Positions 9,878 to 19,359 are shown, numbered from the stretch's first letter. The stretch is 64,000 nucleotides of DNA from Prevotellaceae bacterium (GCA_031258195.1 JAIRNF010000040.1:1-64000), one strand, 5' to 3'. Translations and numbers: made by a program. The notes: generated by a model not told the origin, from the sequence alone.

Positions 9878-9901
9878 TCCCGCTCGTTTTTCGACAGCGC
9901 G

Positions 9902-9940
9902 AAGGTATAATGAAAACTTTAGAAACCAAAAAAGTTTTCA
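9902..9940 (-). promoter_or_regulatory. Putative promoter and TetR operator
   Basis: TGAAAACTTT (9911-9920) and its exact complement AAAGTTTTCA (9931-9940) form an inverted repeat with a 10-base spacer. On the minus strand a -7-like TACCTTCG (one mismatch to TAnnTTTG) lies at 9902-9909, directly downstream of the repeat, and a T-rich TTTTTTGG falls near -33. Repressor bound here would block transcription, as expected for autoregulation. Confidence 0.5.
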
Positions 9941-10018
9941 GGTTTTTACGCTTTTAACATATAGATAATATAGGGGTAACATTTACTAAATAGGATATAA
10001 AAAAGATGGGAGAAAATG

Positions 10019-10055
10019 AAGAAGCGGGGCTGAAACAAATTCAGCTCCGCTTCTT
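10019..10055 (-). terminator. Hairpin terminator after the peptidase gene
   Basis: A 16-bp stem with one G-T wobble (AAGAAGCGGGGCTGAA against TTCAGCTCCGCTTCTT) and a 5-base loop. It lies 63 bases past the stop of the minus-strand peptidase T-like gene. The minus-strand tail is only moderately T-rich. Confidence 0.7.
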
Positions 10056-10117
10056 ACTATTAATACTACTAACGGGGTTAATAACAACAATATTATGCTA
10101 TTACTGAAAGATAAATG

Positions 10118-11205
10118 TTAAAATTTGATTAGCCTGTAGGTAATTTCTATAGCGTTCTCGAGATCTTTCAAAAGTACAAACTCCTCATTTGTATGCTGTT
10201 TGTGTATTCCAACCCCAAGATTAATCGTTCTTATACCTCTTTCATTTAAAAGGTTAGCGTCGCATCCGCCCTGTGAGATACTTGCTTTTGGCTTTAGCCG
10301 CAACGACTTAAAAATATCTAATATTCTTTTATATGGCTCGGTGGTTACAACGAGATGATATGGTTTAAACTTCCAAGCCGCATCATACTCGACAGCTCCG
10401 CCATACTTTTCCGCCGCTTTCGCAAAAATTTGCTTTATTCTCTCGGCATGTTCTTCTACTAAGGTTCGGCTGAAAGATTGCAGCTCTCCGTGCGGCATAA
10501 TAAAGTTTGAAGCAGCATTTACAGCATTCTCGCCATCTGTAAAACCTATATTTGCAATAACATTAGTAGCAGTATTACCAAAAGGATAATTCGAGAAAGC
10601 TTCTACTGCTATTTGTGTTGCATTTGCGGAGCTATTGGAAATAAAACCTGCCCTTCCTTTTATTTTAACTTCGAACCCTATCACTCCTACCCCTTGGTCA
10701 ACAAAATGCCCCGGAACTAGCGGAGAGTCAAAAACAAATCCGGAGGCTATTGCTTTGTCTAGCTCAATATTTTTTGAGCCGAGCAAAGTAGTTTCTTCAC
10801 AAGTAGTAAACGCAATGGTAAATGGACGGATAGGAATATTTTGTTCTATAGCATTCTTTATAGCATAAAGAATAACCGCTATTCCCAATCTATTATCGGC
10901 ACCAAGAATCGTTGTGTCATCGGAAGTAATACGGTCATCCAGCAAAACCGGCTTAACGCCTTTCGTTGAGTAAATCGTATCCATGTGAGCGACAAGCACA
11001 AAATTGCCGCCTCCGTTTACTTTACAGATTATATTACCTGTATTGCTTCCGGTAACAGATGCGGTATTATCCTCATAGGGGGATAAGCCTAAGCTCCGCA
11101 AAAAACGAATAATATATTGGGCTGGACAACAGGTCTTTCTTTACCCGATACAGCGTCTATCTTAACAAGATCAAATAATAAACCGATTACATGCTGCAAA
11201 TTCAT
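10118..11205 (-). pseudogene. Peptidase T-like M20/M42 metallopeptidase, frameshifted near the N-terminus
   Basis: The main frame (10118-11101) encodes a di-zinc aminopeptidase of the peptidase T-like family: VLVAHMDT (zinc His and Asp), GADNRLG and TCEE (catalytic Glu) are in order. That frame has only a TTG start and lacks the first 35-40 residues. The missing part is present in another frame from an ATG at 11205, reading MNLQHVIGLLFDLVKIDAVS. The two frames are offset around 11119-11132. The ATG is only 9 bases after the YfcC stop, so the pair was an operon. It is either a true frameshift mutation or a sequencing indel. If intact, the product would be about 362 aa and would release amino acids from peptides. 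Confidence 0.8.
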
Positions 11206-11214
11206 AGGCTTATA

Positions 11215-12819
11215 CTAAAAGCCGTTAATATCCATTGTTACCGTGGGTATTAATAGTAGGAATCCTAAAATAATAAGTATGAGCATAAGAGGCCATATCC
11301 AGCGTAACCACTTACCATACTGAATACGGGCAATGCCTAACACGGCAATCAATACGCCCGATGTAGGTGTTATCATGTTGGTAAATCCGTCGCCAAACTG
11401 GAATGCCATAACGGTCGCCTGCCTTGATACGCCAATAAGATCGGAGAAAGGAGCCATAATAGGCATGGTTAATGCAGCCTTAGCGCTACCCGACGGAATA
11501 ACAATATTTATAAGGGTTTGAATACCATACATCACTCCTACGGACGCAACCCTCCCAGCCTCGTTCATTGCTTGCGAAAGGCTATAAAGAATGGTATTTA
11601 TAATCTTTCCGTCTTCGAGAATTACAATAATACCCCCAGCCAATCCAACAACCAGCGCAGCAGACATAATATCTTTAGCCCCTTCTATAAGCTGTTTGGC
11701 TATATTGTTAGCAGATAAACCAACGGCTATACCGCTAAGTAACCCTAACGCCAAGAAAAGAGCGCACAGCTCATCCAGATACCACTTGTACCCCATTACA
11801 CCCACTACCAGAAAAACAATAGTAAAGGCAAAAAGCGTTAGAATGAAAAAATGAACGGACTTGCGTAACGATAGAAAACCTATAATACCAAAGATTATCG
11901 TAATTATCGGTATCAGAAATGGTACCGTTACCGTTGTCGTACTATCGCCAATTGTTAGCGTAGATTCGGGATAATAGCACGAAAATATTGTAAGAGCTAT
12001 CAACGTCAGGATATAGCTTACCATAGCAGATTTCGGCTTAACGTATTCTATCGATTCCGCTTCGCCAGAAGTCTTTTCGCGCCAGTAACTATCTTCCTCA
12101 TACATTATAGATTTGGTGGGGCCTTTCTTTACCTTTTTTGCATACCTAAGCACTATGGCTATGGTTATTACATTTATAACCAGCCAGCAGAATAGCCTGT
12201 ACTCTATTCCAGAAAATAAGGGTAAGTCAGCCATGCCCTGTGCAATACCGATAGTAAAAGGATTAAGTACTGCGCCCGCAAAACCTACATGGGCTGCTAC
12301 ATATACCATACAAACCCCTACAATGGAATCGTAGCCCATTGAAATGGACAGCGGTATCAGTATGGCAACAAAGGCGATGGTTTCTTCGCTCATACCAAAC
12401 ACCGCACCAAAAATGCTAAACATTAGCATTATTGAGACAATAACGATATTGTTTACGCCCACTTTACGTAAAAAGCGGTTATTCTCCATACGCTTGGTGC
12501 GACGAAGAAAGGAAAGAATACCTGTATCTATAGCTCTGGTTGAGTTTACAATCCAAAATGCTCCGCCAATTACCAGAATAAACACAATAATCTTGGCTTG
12601 CCTGGTAAATCCCCTAACAAAAGAGGTAAGCACCTGCCACGTTTGCGGTTGATTATCGATATACCGGAACTCCAGCGTTGTTTGCTTTACACCATCGGTA
12701 GCTACTGTTTTTTCTACATATTCGCCGCCGGGGATAATCCATGTAAGTATGGCACAAAAAACAATAATAGCGAAGATGATAACGTAGGTATGTGGTACTG
12801 ATCGTTTTTTCTTACTCAT
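11215..12819 (-). CDS. YfcC-family (DcuC/ArcD-like) membrane transporter
   Basis: A 534-aa inner-membrane protein with about 12 hydrophobic segments, beginning with VPHTYVIIFAIIVFCAILTWIIPGGEY-type sequence (residues 8-34) typical of YfcC/AitC proteins. The repeated GMSEET and GSAKAAL re-entrant motifs are typical of this superfamily. The family carries amino acids or C4-dicarboxylates. Its pairing with a peptidase gene 9 bases downstream suggests uptake or exchange of amino acids or small peptides. The exact substrate is unknown. Confidence 0.9.
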   Translation of the reverse strand: MSKKKRSVPHTYVIIFAIIVFCAILTWIIPGGEYVEKTVATDGVKQTTLEFRYIDNQPQTWQVLTSFVRGFTRQAKIIVFILVIGGAFWIVNSTRAIDTGILSFLRRTKRMENNRFLRKVGVNNIVIVSIMLMFSIFGAVFGMSEETIAFVAILIPLSISMGYDSIVGVCMVYVAAHVGFAGAVLNPFTIGIAQGMADLPLFSGIEYRLFCWLVINVITIAIVLRYAKKVKKGPTKSIMYEEDSYWREKTSGEAESIEYVKPKSAMVSYILTLIALTIFSCYYPESTLTIGDSTTTVTVPFLIPIITIIFGIIGFLSLRKSVHFFILTLFAFTIVFLVVGVMGYKWYLDELCALFLALGLLSGIAVGLSANNIAKQLIEGAKDIMSAALVVGLAGGIIVILEDGKIINTILYSLSQAMNEAGRVASVGVMYGIQTLINIVIPSGSAKAALTMPIMAPFSDLIGVSRQATVMAFQFGDGFTNMITPTSGVLIAVLGIARIQYGKWLRWIWPLMLILIILGFLLLIPTVTMDINGF

Positions 12820-12877
12820 GGCGTATTTTATGCTTTATCTTTCGAAGTAAGTATTTTTCTACTTATCTACAAAATAA

Positions 12878-13480
12878 TTATTTGCGAGGTCGATTAAAGC
12901 GTTTAATAAAGGTTAGCCGCCCATTACCCGTAGCAAGCGATGTTTTACTCTCTTTTGCAAATGTTGTATATAGTATATTAGCGTATAGCCGCGCATTTAT
13001 CGACCATGTATCGGCATTATAGCCAACGGCAAACCGGGGGAAAATTGAAGGATAAACATCCAGCCCGTTGCTTTTATAACTATCAACATCTACTACTCCT
13101 ATACTACAGCCTAAGGCAATTGCCGCTGTAATATGAAATCGCTTTAATACCCACGTACGCGCATACCCAACGCTCATTCCCGGCTGTACGTTATCTACCT
13201 TAACTTGCGACTGTAATGAGGTGATTAAAGACAACGTGCTGTCTGCCCGAATCCTATTATAGTACAGACCTGCTCCTACCTGAAAATTTCCGGCTGAAAG
13301 TCGTTGTTTTTCATTTTAATCGAATGCCGCGTTATACGAATACTTATTACCGCTAAAAACATATTGCCCAAAAAAGCCAAGCCGCAATAAACCGATATCG
13401 GGACGAAGAACATACACATCATTTCCAGGATTATCGTTATCAATATAAAATCCGTTATACCTATGTAGAAACAAATCGAA
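12878..13480 (-). pseudogene. 3' half of a broken DUF4421-type gene
   Basis: Read on the minus strand from 13480, one frame gives FDLFLHRYNGFYIDND, then RPDIGLLRLGFFGQYVFSG, and continues to a C-terminal 118-aa open frame with alternating beta-strands, as in DUF4421 outer-membrane-barrel-like proteins. A TAA stop interrupts it at 13316-13318. The sequence upstream of 13480 is not gene but part of a palindromic element. The matching N-terminal half lies on the plus strand at 34526-34930 and ends at the exact homologous position. The function of DUF4421 is unknown. Confidence 0.8.
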
Positions 13481-13563
13481 CTATTACATATCACAAAAAA
13501 GAATTTTAAATCGTGCATCGCGATTCTCTTATCAGCAGATTTCTCGCTTCATTCGAAATGACG
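13481..13563 (-). repeat. Left fragment of a dispersed palindromic element (half 1)
   Basis: On the minus strand it begins GTCATTTCGAATGAAGCGAG and continues with a core resembling bases 55990-56080 of the intact element at 55990-56121. It stops where DUF4421 sequence begins. The missing right part is found at 34931-34979. Confidence 0.8.
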
Positions 13564-13619
13564 GTTTATCTTACATTTTTGTATCCTCTCCATTCGTCCC
13601 TTTTTATTCTGAAATAACT

Positions 13620-14945
13620 TTACTTTCTTCTGAATTTGTGCTTACCCCAGATTTCTTCCATAATCTCGAACGATTGCTCATTGCTTAGGTCGCCGCTTTG
13701 CTCTTGCTGTTTCTGAATAAATATGCAGTATGATATTTTACTTTCGCCTCTTACCACATCGTCAGACAAAGCTTCGCAGCTGGGGGCGCCACATGCTCCA
13801 CAATCGATATTTGGTAATTGCCTACGAAGTTTTTTGGCTCTCTCCATCTTTTCGATAGCTTTACCTATATCCTTATCGTACTTTACCATTGAGCGCTCTT
13901 CGATATTTCCGGCTTTAATCATATCGTAGGTGAAGGAGAATTCTGATGGCAGTTGGCTTACAGCCGGTGCTTTTTCTGCCATATGTTTCATATGCTCAAC
14001 GGCAAGGAATCTATTGCCGAGGGCGAGAATACCGCCCGGACAGCTTTCGTCGCAAGCCCGAATCTCTAAAAAGTCGAAGTTACAAGTATCTTCATCTTCC
14101 AGTTTATCCAAAAATTCTATTACGTTATCCATTCCGTCAATGGCCAAGCAGCGTCCCTTTATATTGCCGGCTTCGCCGTTGGTAAGCGTCCACCTAATAC
14201 TTTTATCGGATAGCTCGGAGGTATGCTTACATTGTATATCCGATGCCTTATTTTGCTTTATCTGGTGGTATGTCTTGTTGTATAAATCGTCCATATTCAG
14301 CACGCTTGTAATAACAGTTCCGTATTCGCCTACAGGGGCTCTTACCGCTGCTATTTTTGCAGCGCATGGTGTAATGTAGAATATGCCGATATCGTTTTCG
14401 TCCACACCCTTTTGCAGTAGCTGTTTTTTGCAGTATTCGGCTGTAATATCAACAGGGGCTTTTAGGTGCATAAGGTTATCTATCAGCGAGGGGTAATTTA
14501 CCTGTATTAACCTTACAATAGCCGGACAAAATGAAGATATTGTCGGCTTAGGATTATTTTCGATATATTGATCGATGGATTCTGCTAAAAAATCAACGCT
14601 GGTTTCAACCTCAACAATTTGTGTAAAGCCAATCTGGTATAGGGCGTGATATATATCGTCTTCCGATATTGTTTGAGGAAATTGTCCGGTAAAAAGACAT
14701 GGAATAAGTAAAACCCTGTGCTTATATGAAAAAATTTTATTAAAATCGTCGCTTTCAACCACTATTGCACGGGTTGGGCATGCGCGATAGCATTCGCCGC
14801 AGTCTATACACCAATCGGGGTACAGCTGTGCTTTGCCTTGCCGCACACGTAACGCTTCGGTAGGACATACTCTGATGCATCTAGAACACCCGATGCATAC
14901 ATCGTGTTCTATTTTTAATGCATGTTGAAAAGCCTCTCCCTTCAT
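13620..14945 (-). CDS. [FeFe]-hydrogenase-like iron-sulfur protein (putative sensory/accessory subunit)
   Basis: 441 aa. Two [4Fe-4S] ferredoxin motifs come first (Cys 17, 20, 23, 27 and 46, 49, 52, 56). Next is a domain homologous to the H-cluster domain of [FeFe] hydrogenase, then a C-terminal iron-sulfur motif (NIDCGACGAPSCEAL). The H-cluster loops are altered: SSFCPAI replaces TSCCPAW, TPCAAK is kept, and ACDESCPGG replaces the usual MACPGGC. This resembles group C sensory hydrogenases but without a PAS domain, so a redox- or H2-sensing role is inferred. It is third in the DRTGG-ATPase-FeS trio, 10 bases after the ATPase gene. Confidence 0.85.
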   Translation of the reverse strand: MKGEAFQHALKIEHDVCIGCSRCIRVCPTEALRVRQGKAQLYPDWCIDCGECYRACPTRAIVVESDDFNKIFSYKHRVLLIPCLFTGQFPQTISEDDIYHALYQIGFTQIVEVETSVDFLAESIDQYIENNPKPTISSFCPAIVRLIQVNYPSLIDNLMHLKAPVDITAEYCKKQLLQKGVDENDIGIFYITPCAAKIAAVRAPVGEYGTVITSVLNMDDLYNKTYHQIKQNKASDIQCKHTSELSDKSIRWTLTNGEAGNIKGRCLAIDGMDNVIEFLDKLEDEDTCNFDFLEIRACDESCPGGILALGNRFLAVEHMKHMAEKAPAVSQLPSEFSFTYDMIKAGNIEERSMVKYDKDIGKAIEKMERAKKLRRQLPNIDCGACGAPSCEALSDDVVRGESKISYCIFIQKQQEQSGDLSNEQSFEIMEEIWGKHKFRRK

Positions 14946-14955
14946 GGGTATATGT

Positions 14956-15369
14956 TTATGATAGCTTTACAATAATTTCGAGCTTAGTACCTTTTCCAAC
15001 TTTCGATTGGATGTTCAGCGAATCCGCATTTTCGCTGATGTTTGGTAGCCCCATTCCTGCTCCGAATCCCATTTGCCTCACCTCTTCCGATGCGGTTGAG
15101 TAACCCTTTTGCATTGCTAAAGAAATATCTGCAATTCCCGGTCCTTCATCATCCAGTATCATCTGAATTCTTTCGGGATCAATAGATACAACTATCTCGC
15201 CCTTATAAGCATGGGCTACAATATTTACCTCTGCCTCGTATAAGGCCACTACCACTCTTTTGATAATTACAGGAGGGACGCTAAGTTGTTTCAGCGTTTT
15301 CTTTATTTGACTCGAAGCCGTTCCGGCATTAGCAAAATCTCCCCCCTCTATATGATAGTTAAGTACCAT
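14956..15369 (-). CDS. RsbW/SpoIIAB-like anti-sigma-type ATP-binding protein
   Basis: A 137-aa GHKL ATPase (HATPase_c). The N box is EAEVNIVAHAY (about residue 68), the G1 box DDEGPGIAD (about 94), and the G2 region GFGAGMGLPNISENAD (about 112-127). Such proteins are serine kinases that act on regulatory partners. In many anaerobes a copy sits in hydrogenase loci next to DRTGG and iron-sulfur proteins, where the role is thought to be regulatory. It starts 7 bases after the DRTGG gene stop. Confidence 0.88.
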   Translation of the reverse strand: MVLNYHIEGGDFANAGTASSQIKKTLKQLSVPPVIIKRVVVALYEAEVNIVAHAYKGEIVVSIDPERIQMILDDEGPGIADISLAMQKGYSTASEEVRQMGFGAGMGLPNISENADSLNIQSKVGKGTKLEIIVKLS

Positions 15370-15376
15370 AGATCTG

Positions 15377-15721
15377 CTAGAAAATACCTTTTAATCCTGC
15401 TTCAAAGAGTATGCCCGATGCTTTAAACATAGAGTAGTTGCTTTTCATCAGCAACATATCATTTTCTTCAGCAAGTTTAATCATATCGGGCGTAACCTCT
15501 TTATTCCGCACAAAAAGAATATACGGTATATCAGACATTTCTGCCGTTCTTATTGACTGAATATTTACAAGTCCTGTAATAAGAAGAACGTCGCTTACCT
15601 TAAGGGTTAATACATCGCTCATAAGATCGGAGGCAAAACAAAAGTCAATTGCTTCGTTTAGCTTACGAGCGCCGCATAGTATTTGAGCATCTGTGAGCCC
15701 TGCAATTTCTTTAAGCGTCAT
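15377..15721 (-). CDS. DRTGG-domain protein (hydrogenase-locus accessory)
   Basis: A 114-aa cytoplasmic protein consisting of one DRTGG domain, a fold also found in some phosphotransacetylases and CBS-domain pyrophosphatases. The repeated VLLITGLVNIQSIRTAEMSDI and TPDMIKLAEENDM segments fit the family. It is first in the minus-strand trio. A second DRTGG gene lies at 35066, and both probably belonged to one hydrogenase operon. The biochemical role is unknown; nucleotide sensing is a guess. Confidence 0.85.
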   Translation of the reverse strand: MTLKEIAGLTDAQILCGARKLNEAIDFCFASDLMSDVLTLKVSDVLLITGLVNIQSIRTAEMSDIPYILFVRNKEVTPDMIKLAEENDMLLMKSNYSMFKASGILFEAGLKGIF

Positions 15722-15825
15722 AAAGATTAGGATTGTTTTGTCAAAGATGCTAAAATAAAAAGAGATTTACAATACTTTATTGCTATTATTTATGAGGTAA
15801 TAATGTCTGTCGTAACTTAAAAACG

Positions 15826-15833
15826 TATCTTTG
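15826..15833 (+). promoter_or_regulatory. Putative -7 promoter box for the rhomboid gene
   Basis: TATCTTTG followed by GCATC, a typical Bacteroidota -7 box and start region, 83 bases before the proposed ATG at 15916. No clear -33 box. Confidence 0.5.
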
Positions 15834-15915
15834 CATCTTCTGAAAATACGGCAAAAGATTTATTGGTCTTATCATCAGAAGGCGTAGTGCTTAATTGTCG
15901 TTTTATGAAAATGCT

Positions 15916-16575
15916 ATGGACGAGATACTAAAAATTATATTTCCGCATAAAGGATACATTGCAACTCCGATATTGATTTACCTGAACGGTCTTATTTTTC
16001 TGGCAATGGTTTTTCTGGGATTCGGCTTTCTTTCTTTTGGCGTAGATGCATTAACGGAGTGGGGGGCGAATTCGCGACCGCTCGTTGCCAGGGGCGATTG
16101 GTGGAGGTTATTCAGCTATCAGTTTTTACACGCCGATTCTTTTCATATTTTGGGAAATATGACAGGGCTGTTTTTAGCAGGGCTTATACTGGAACCGCAG
16201 GTAGGAACAGGACGATTTATACTTGTCTATTTGGCAAGCGGAATTATTGCAGGTCTTGCCAGCATTGGATGCTACGAGACTACTCCGAGTGTAGGAGCGT
16301 CGGGTGCTATTTTCGGGCTATACGGGTTAGCGTTGGCTCTAATTCAAAATAAGCTGTTCCCCTCAGATTGGAAGTATGTTTTTCTGATTACAGCCGCATC
16401 AATGGCAGGCTACGGGTTTTTGATAGGCTTATTTGGCGGGATAGATAATGCCGCGCATTTTGGCGGTTTACTAACCGGATATATATTAGGTTTGGAATTT
16501 ACGCCGGCTATTCGGAAGCGGGTTGTAGCCCAAGTCCGGCAGAGCCCTGAGTCCGACTCAAATTATAGGTATTAA
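15916..16575 (+). CDS. Rhomboid-family intramembrane serine protease
   Basis: About 219 aa with six hydrophobic segments. The catalytic serine is in GASGAIFG (about two-thirds along) and the catalytic histidine in AAHFGGLLTGY. The upstream HILGNMTGLF carries the conserved His-Asn of the oxyanion region, and WWRLFSYQFLH forms the L1 loop. The enzyme cleaves transmembrane helices within the inner membrane; targets are unknown. The frame stays open upstream to a TTG at 15895, but the ATG at 15916 (MDEILKIIF) is the more likely start. Confidence 0.9.
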   Translation: MDEILKIIFPHKGYIATPILIYLNGLIFLAMVFLGFGFLSFGVDALTEWGANSRPLVARGDWWRLFSYQFLHADSFHILGNMTGLFLAGLILEPQVGTGRFILVYLASGIIAGLASIGCYETTPSVGASGAIFGLYGLALALIQNKLFPSDWKYVFLITAASMAGYGFLIGLFGGIDNAAHFGGLLTGYILGLEFTPAIRKRVVAQVRQSPESDSNYRY

Positions 16576-16608
16576 AAATAAAAAAGACTTTTTCAGGTAT
16601 TAAAATAA

Positions 16609-18555
16609 ATGATTTCAGTTAATAATATAGTAGTTTCTTTTGGCGGATTTACGCTGCTCAACAATATCTCATTCATGATTAATCCCCGAGACCGTATAGG
16701 TTTAGTAGGAAAGAACGGAGCAGGTAAATCTACGCTTTTAAAAATATTGATAGGTCAGCAACCTCCTACAGCCGGTGTTGTTTCAAAATCGGCAGACACA
16801 ACCGTTGGATATCTTGCCCAACAGATGAAGATAACCGATGGCAAAACAGTTTTTGAAGAAACAATGACTGCTTTTGCTCACCTACAGGAGTTGGAACAGA
16901 AAATAGAGCGTGTTACACAACAGCTGACCGAACAAACAGATTACGAGTCGGATGCGTATGCTAAGCTCATTCAGGATTTATCTGAGGCTAGCGAACGCTA
17001 TCATATGCTGGGTGGCGATAGCAGAGACGAAGAGATAGAGCGAACGTTATTGGGCTTAGGTTTTAAACGAAGCGATTTTGATCGCCCGACTGCTGAGTTT
17101 AGCGGTGGATGGCGTATGCGTATAGAGCTGGCAAAAATTCTGCTTACTAAGCCGAACGTTATTCTGCTTGATGAGCCCACAAACCACCTTGATATTGAAT
17201 CAATACAATGGCTGGAAAACTATTTAAGCGATTATTACGGAGCAGTAGTACTGATATCGCACGATCGTGCTTTTCTCGATAACGTAACTAGCCGTACTGT
17301 AGAGATTCTGTTGGGTAAAGTTCACGATTACGAAGTCCCGTATTCAAAATACGTTGTGCTTCGCAAAGAGCGTAGAGAGCGGCAGCTGGCGGCATACGAA
17401 AACCAGCGTAAAATGATAGAAGATACGCAAGATTTTATTAACCGTTTTCGCTATAAGCCCTCGAAATCGAATCAGGTGCAGTCGCGTATAAAGCAGCTCG
17501 AAAAGGTTGAAATTATTGAAATTGATGATGAAGATAACTCATCGTTGCATATAAAATTTCCGCCTGCGCCACGCTCCGGTCAAATCGTTTTCGAAGCAAA
17601 AGATGTTGCAAAACGATATGGAGGTCATACCGTATTTTCTAAGGCAAACCTAATTATTGAAAGGGGGGAGCGCGTAGCATTGGTTGGAAGAAACGGAGAG
17701 GGAAAAACTACCTTATCCCGCATCTTAATTGGTGATCTTCCTTATGAAGAGGGTGAGGCAAAGCTAGGATACAACGTTAACCTAGGCTACTATGCCCAGA
17801 ATCAGGACGATTTGATGGATGGAGAAATCACAGTACTTGATACGCTAGATCGAGTTGCTGTTGGTGATATACGAACCAAGTTACGTGATATTCTAGGCGC
17901 ATTCCTGTTTAGAGGAGAAGATGTAGATAAAAAGGTTAAGGTACTTTCAGGAGGTGAACGATCTCGTTTAGCAATGGCTCGATTAATGCTAGAACCTCAT
18001 AACTTACTAGTACTCGATGAGCCTACCAACCATATGGATATGCGTTCGAAAGATATACTGAAAAGCGCGTTAATGGCATATGATGGCACTTTGGTTGTCG
18101 TATCTCATGATCGTGAATTCTTAGACGGTTTAGTAGATAAGGTTTACGAATTTAGGGATGGTCGGGTAAGGGAATATTTAGGTGGTATATACGATTTTCT
18201 ACAATACCGTGAGCTGGAGGATTTAAGAGAGCTTGAACGTAAAGCTGTGGTAGAGAAAGGCGAATCAAGATCAGCTGAAGAAAGTAACAGCCAACAAAGC
18301 AAGTTAGAGCGTAAGGAATTTGATAGGCAGTTGCGACGAATTACCAATAAGATAGAAGAAGTAGAAAAAAATATAGAAAAGTTAGAAGCAGAAATAGCCC
18401 AAATGGATGAGCAGCTGGCAAATCCAATCGGAAACTTCGGTGGAGATGAGTTCTTTAAGCAGTATAACGGGCTAAAGTTGGAGCTGGAAAAGGCAATGCA
18501 GAGCTGGGATGCTTTGCATTTAGAGCTGGAAGAGGTAGAAAAGCAATGTCCGTAA
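16609..18555 (+). CDS. ABC-F family ATPase (Uup-like)
   Basis: A 648-aa soluble twin-ATPase protein with no transmembrane segment. The first domain has Walker A GKNGAGKST (about 37-45), signature FSGGWRMR and LLDEPTNHLD. The second has GRNGEGKTT, LSGGERSR and LVLDEPTNHMD. A linker of charged residues (about 235-300) lies between them, and a C-terminal coiled coil (about 555-648) resembles that of Uup/YdiF. Such proteins act on ribosomes or in DNA repair. It is followed after 24 bases by rlmB, consistent with a translation-related role. Confidence 0.9.
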   Translation: MISVNNIVVSFGGFTLLNNISFMINPRDRIGLVGKNGAGKSTLLKILIGQQPPTAGVVSKSADTTVGYLAQQMKITDGKTVFEETMTAFAHLQELEQKIERVTQQLTEQTDYESDAYAKLIQDLSEASERYHMLGGDSRDEEIERTLLGLGFKRSDFDRPTAEFSGGWRMRIELAKILLTKPNVILLDEPTNHLDIESIQWLENYLSDYYGAVVLISHDRAFLDNVTSRTVEILLGKVHDYEVPYSKYVVLRKERRERQLAAYENQRKMIEDTQDFINRFRYKPSKSNQVQSRIKQLEKVEIIEIDDEDNSSLHIKFPPAPRSGQIVFEAKDVAKRYGGHTVFSKANLIIERGERVALVGRNGEGKTTLSRILIGDLPYEEGEAKLGYNVNLGYYAQNQDDLMDGEITVLDTLDRVAVGDIRTKLRDILGAFLFRGEDVDKKVKVLSGGERSRLAMARLMLEPHNLLVLDEPTNHMDMRSKDILKSALMAYDGTLVVVSHDREFLDGLVDKVYEFRDGRVREYLGGIYDFLQYRELEDLRELERKAVVEKGESRSAEESNSQQSKLERKEFDRQLRRITNKIEEVEKNIEKLEAEIAQMDEQLANPIGNFGGDEFFKQYNGLKLELEKAMQSWDALHLELEEVEKQCP

Positions 18556-18579
18556 GATATATAATCCACTAAAACAATC

Positions 18580-19359
18580 ATGAATAAAGAAGAACAAGGT
18601 AACAGCATAGAAAATCCGGAACAGGGTAGCTACATTTTTGGCATACGCCCTATTATGGTAGCAATAGAGGCGGGAAAAGAGATAGAAAAAGTTTACATGA
18701 ACAAGGATGCTCAGGGAGAACTTTTTCGGCAGCTCTCAAACATGCTTAGCAAAAACAATATTCGTACGCAATGGGTTCCCGTAGAGCGCTTAAATCGTAT
18801 TACTCGCAAAAATCATCAGGGGGCGGTTGCTGTGCTATCGGCTGTTAGCTATGCTTCTTTAGAGGATGTTGTCGCTCAGGTTATAGATAAGGGAGAAGTT
18901 CCGCTAGTGCTTATTCTGGATGGTGTAACCGATGTTCGTAACTTTGGGGCAATAGTTCGTTCTGCCGAATGCGCCGGAGTTCATGCTGTGATTATGCCGG
19001 CGAAAGGTGCTGCGCCTATTAGTGCCGATGCTATGAAAACTTCTGCCGGGGCGTTGAATTTTGTTCCGGTTTGCCGGGTAAATAATATCCGCACAGCTAT
19101 TTATTTTCTTAAAGATAATGGTTTTAGCATTATTGCAGCAACAGAAAAGGCTACCGATAGCTATTTTTCAACAAGCTATATAGAACCAACAGCCATAATT
19201 TTAGGTTCTGAAGATACAGGTATTTCTAAGGCTAGCCTGGAGCTGGCAGACCTACTTGTTAAAATTCCGATTTTAGGTAAGATAGAATCATTAAATGTCT
19301 CGGCAGCGGCAGCGGTTATTATGTTTGAGGCAGTAAAGCAACGCATAGTGAATCGCTGA
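18580..19359 (+). CDS. rlmB: 23S rRNA 2'-O-ribose methyltransferase RlmB (TrmH/SpoU family)
   Basis: 259 aa. The N-terminal substrate-binding domain (residues 15-85, IFGIRPIMVAIEAGKEIEKVYM) precedes a SPOUT methyltransferase domain. The three SpoU motifs are present: DGVTDVRNFGAIVRSAE, ILGSEDTGIS and IPILGKIESLNVSAAAAVIMFEA. It uses S-adenosylmethionine to 2'-O-methylate G2251-equivalent rRNA. It lies 24 bases after the ABC-F gene. Its stop is TGA, rare in this window. Confidence 0.92.
   Translation: MNKEEQGNSIENPEQGSYIFGIRPIMVAIEAGKEIEKVYMNKDAQGELFRQLSNMLSKNNIRTQWVPVERLNRITRKNHQGAVAVLSAVSYASLEDVVAQVIDKGEVPLVLILDGVTDVRNFGAIVRSAECAGVHAVIMPAKGAAPISADAMKTSAGALNFVPVCRVNNIRTAIYFLKDNGFSIIAATEKATDSYFSTSYIEPTAIILGSEDTGISKASLELADLLVKIPILGKIESLNVSAAAAVIMFEAVKQRIVNR

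Noticed and set aside
13276-13518. An 80-residue open frame on the minus strand
   Set aside because: It is a shadow frame over the junction of the palindromic element and the DUF4421 3' half. The conserved protein sequence is in another frame.
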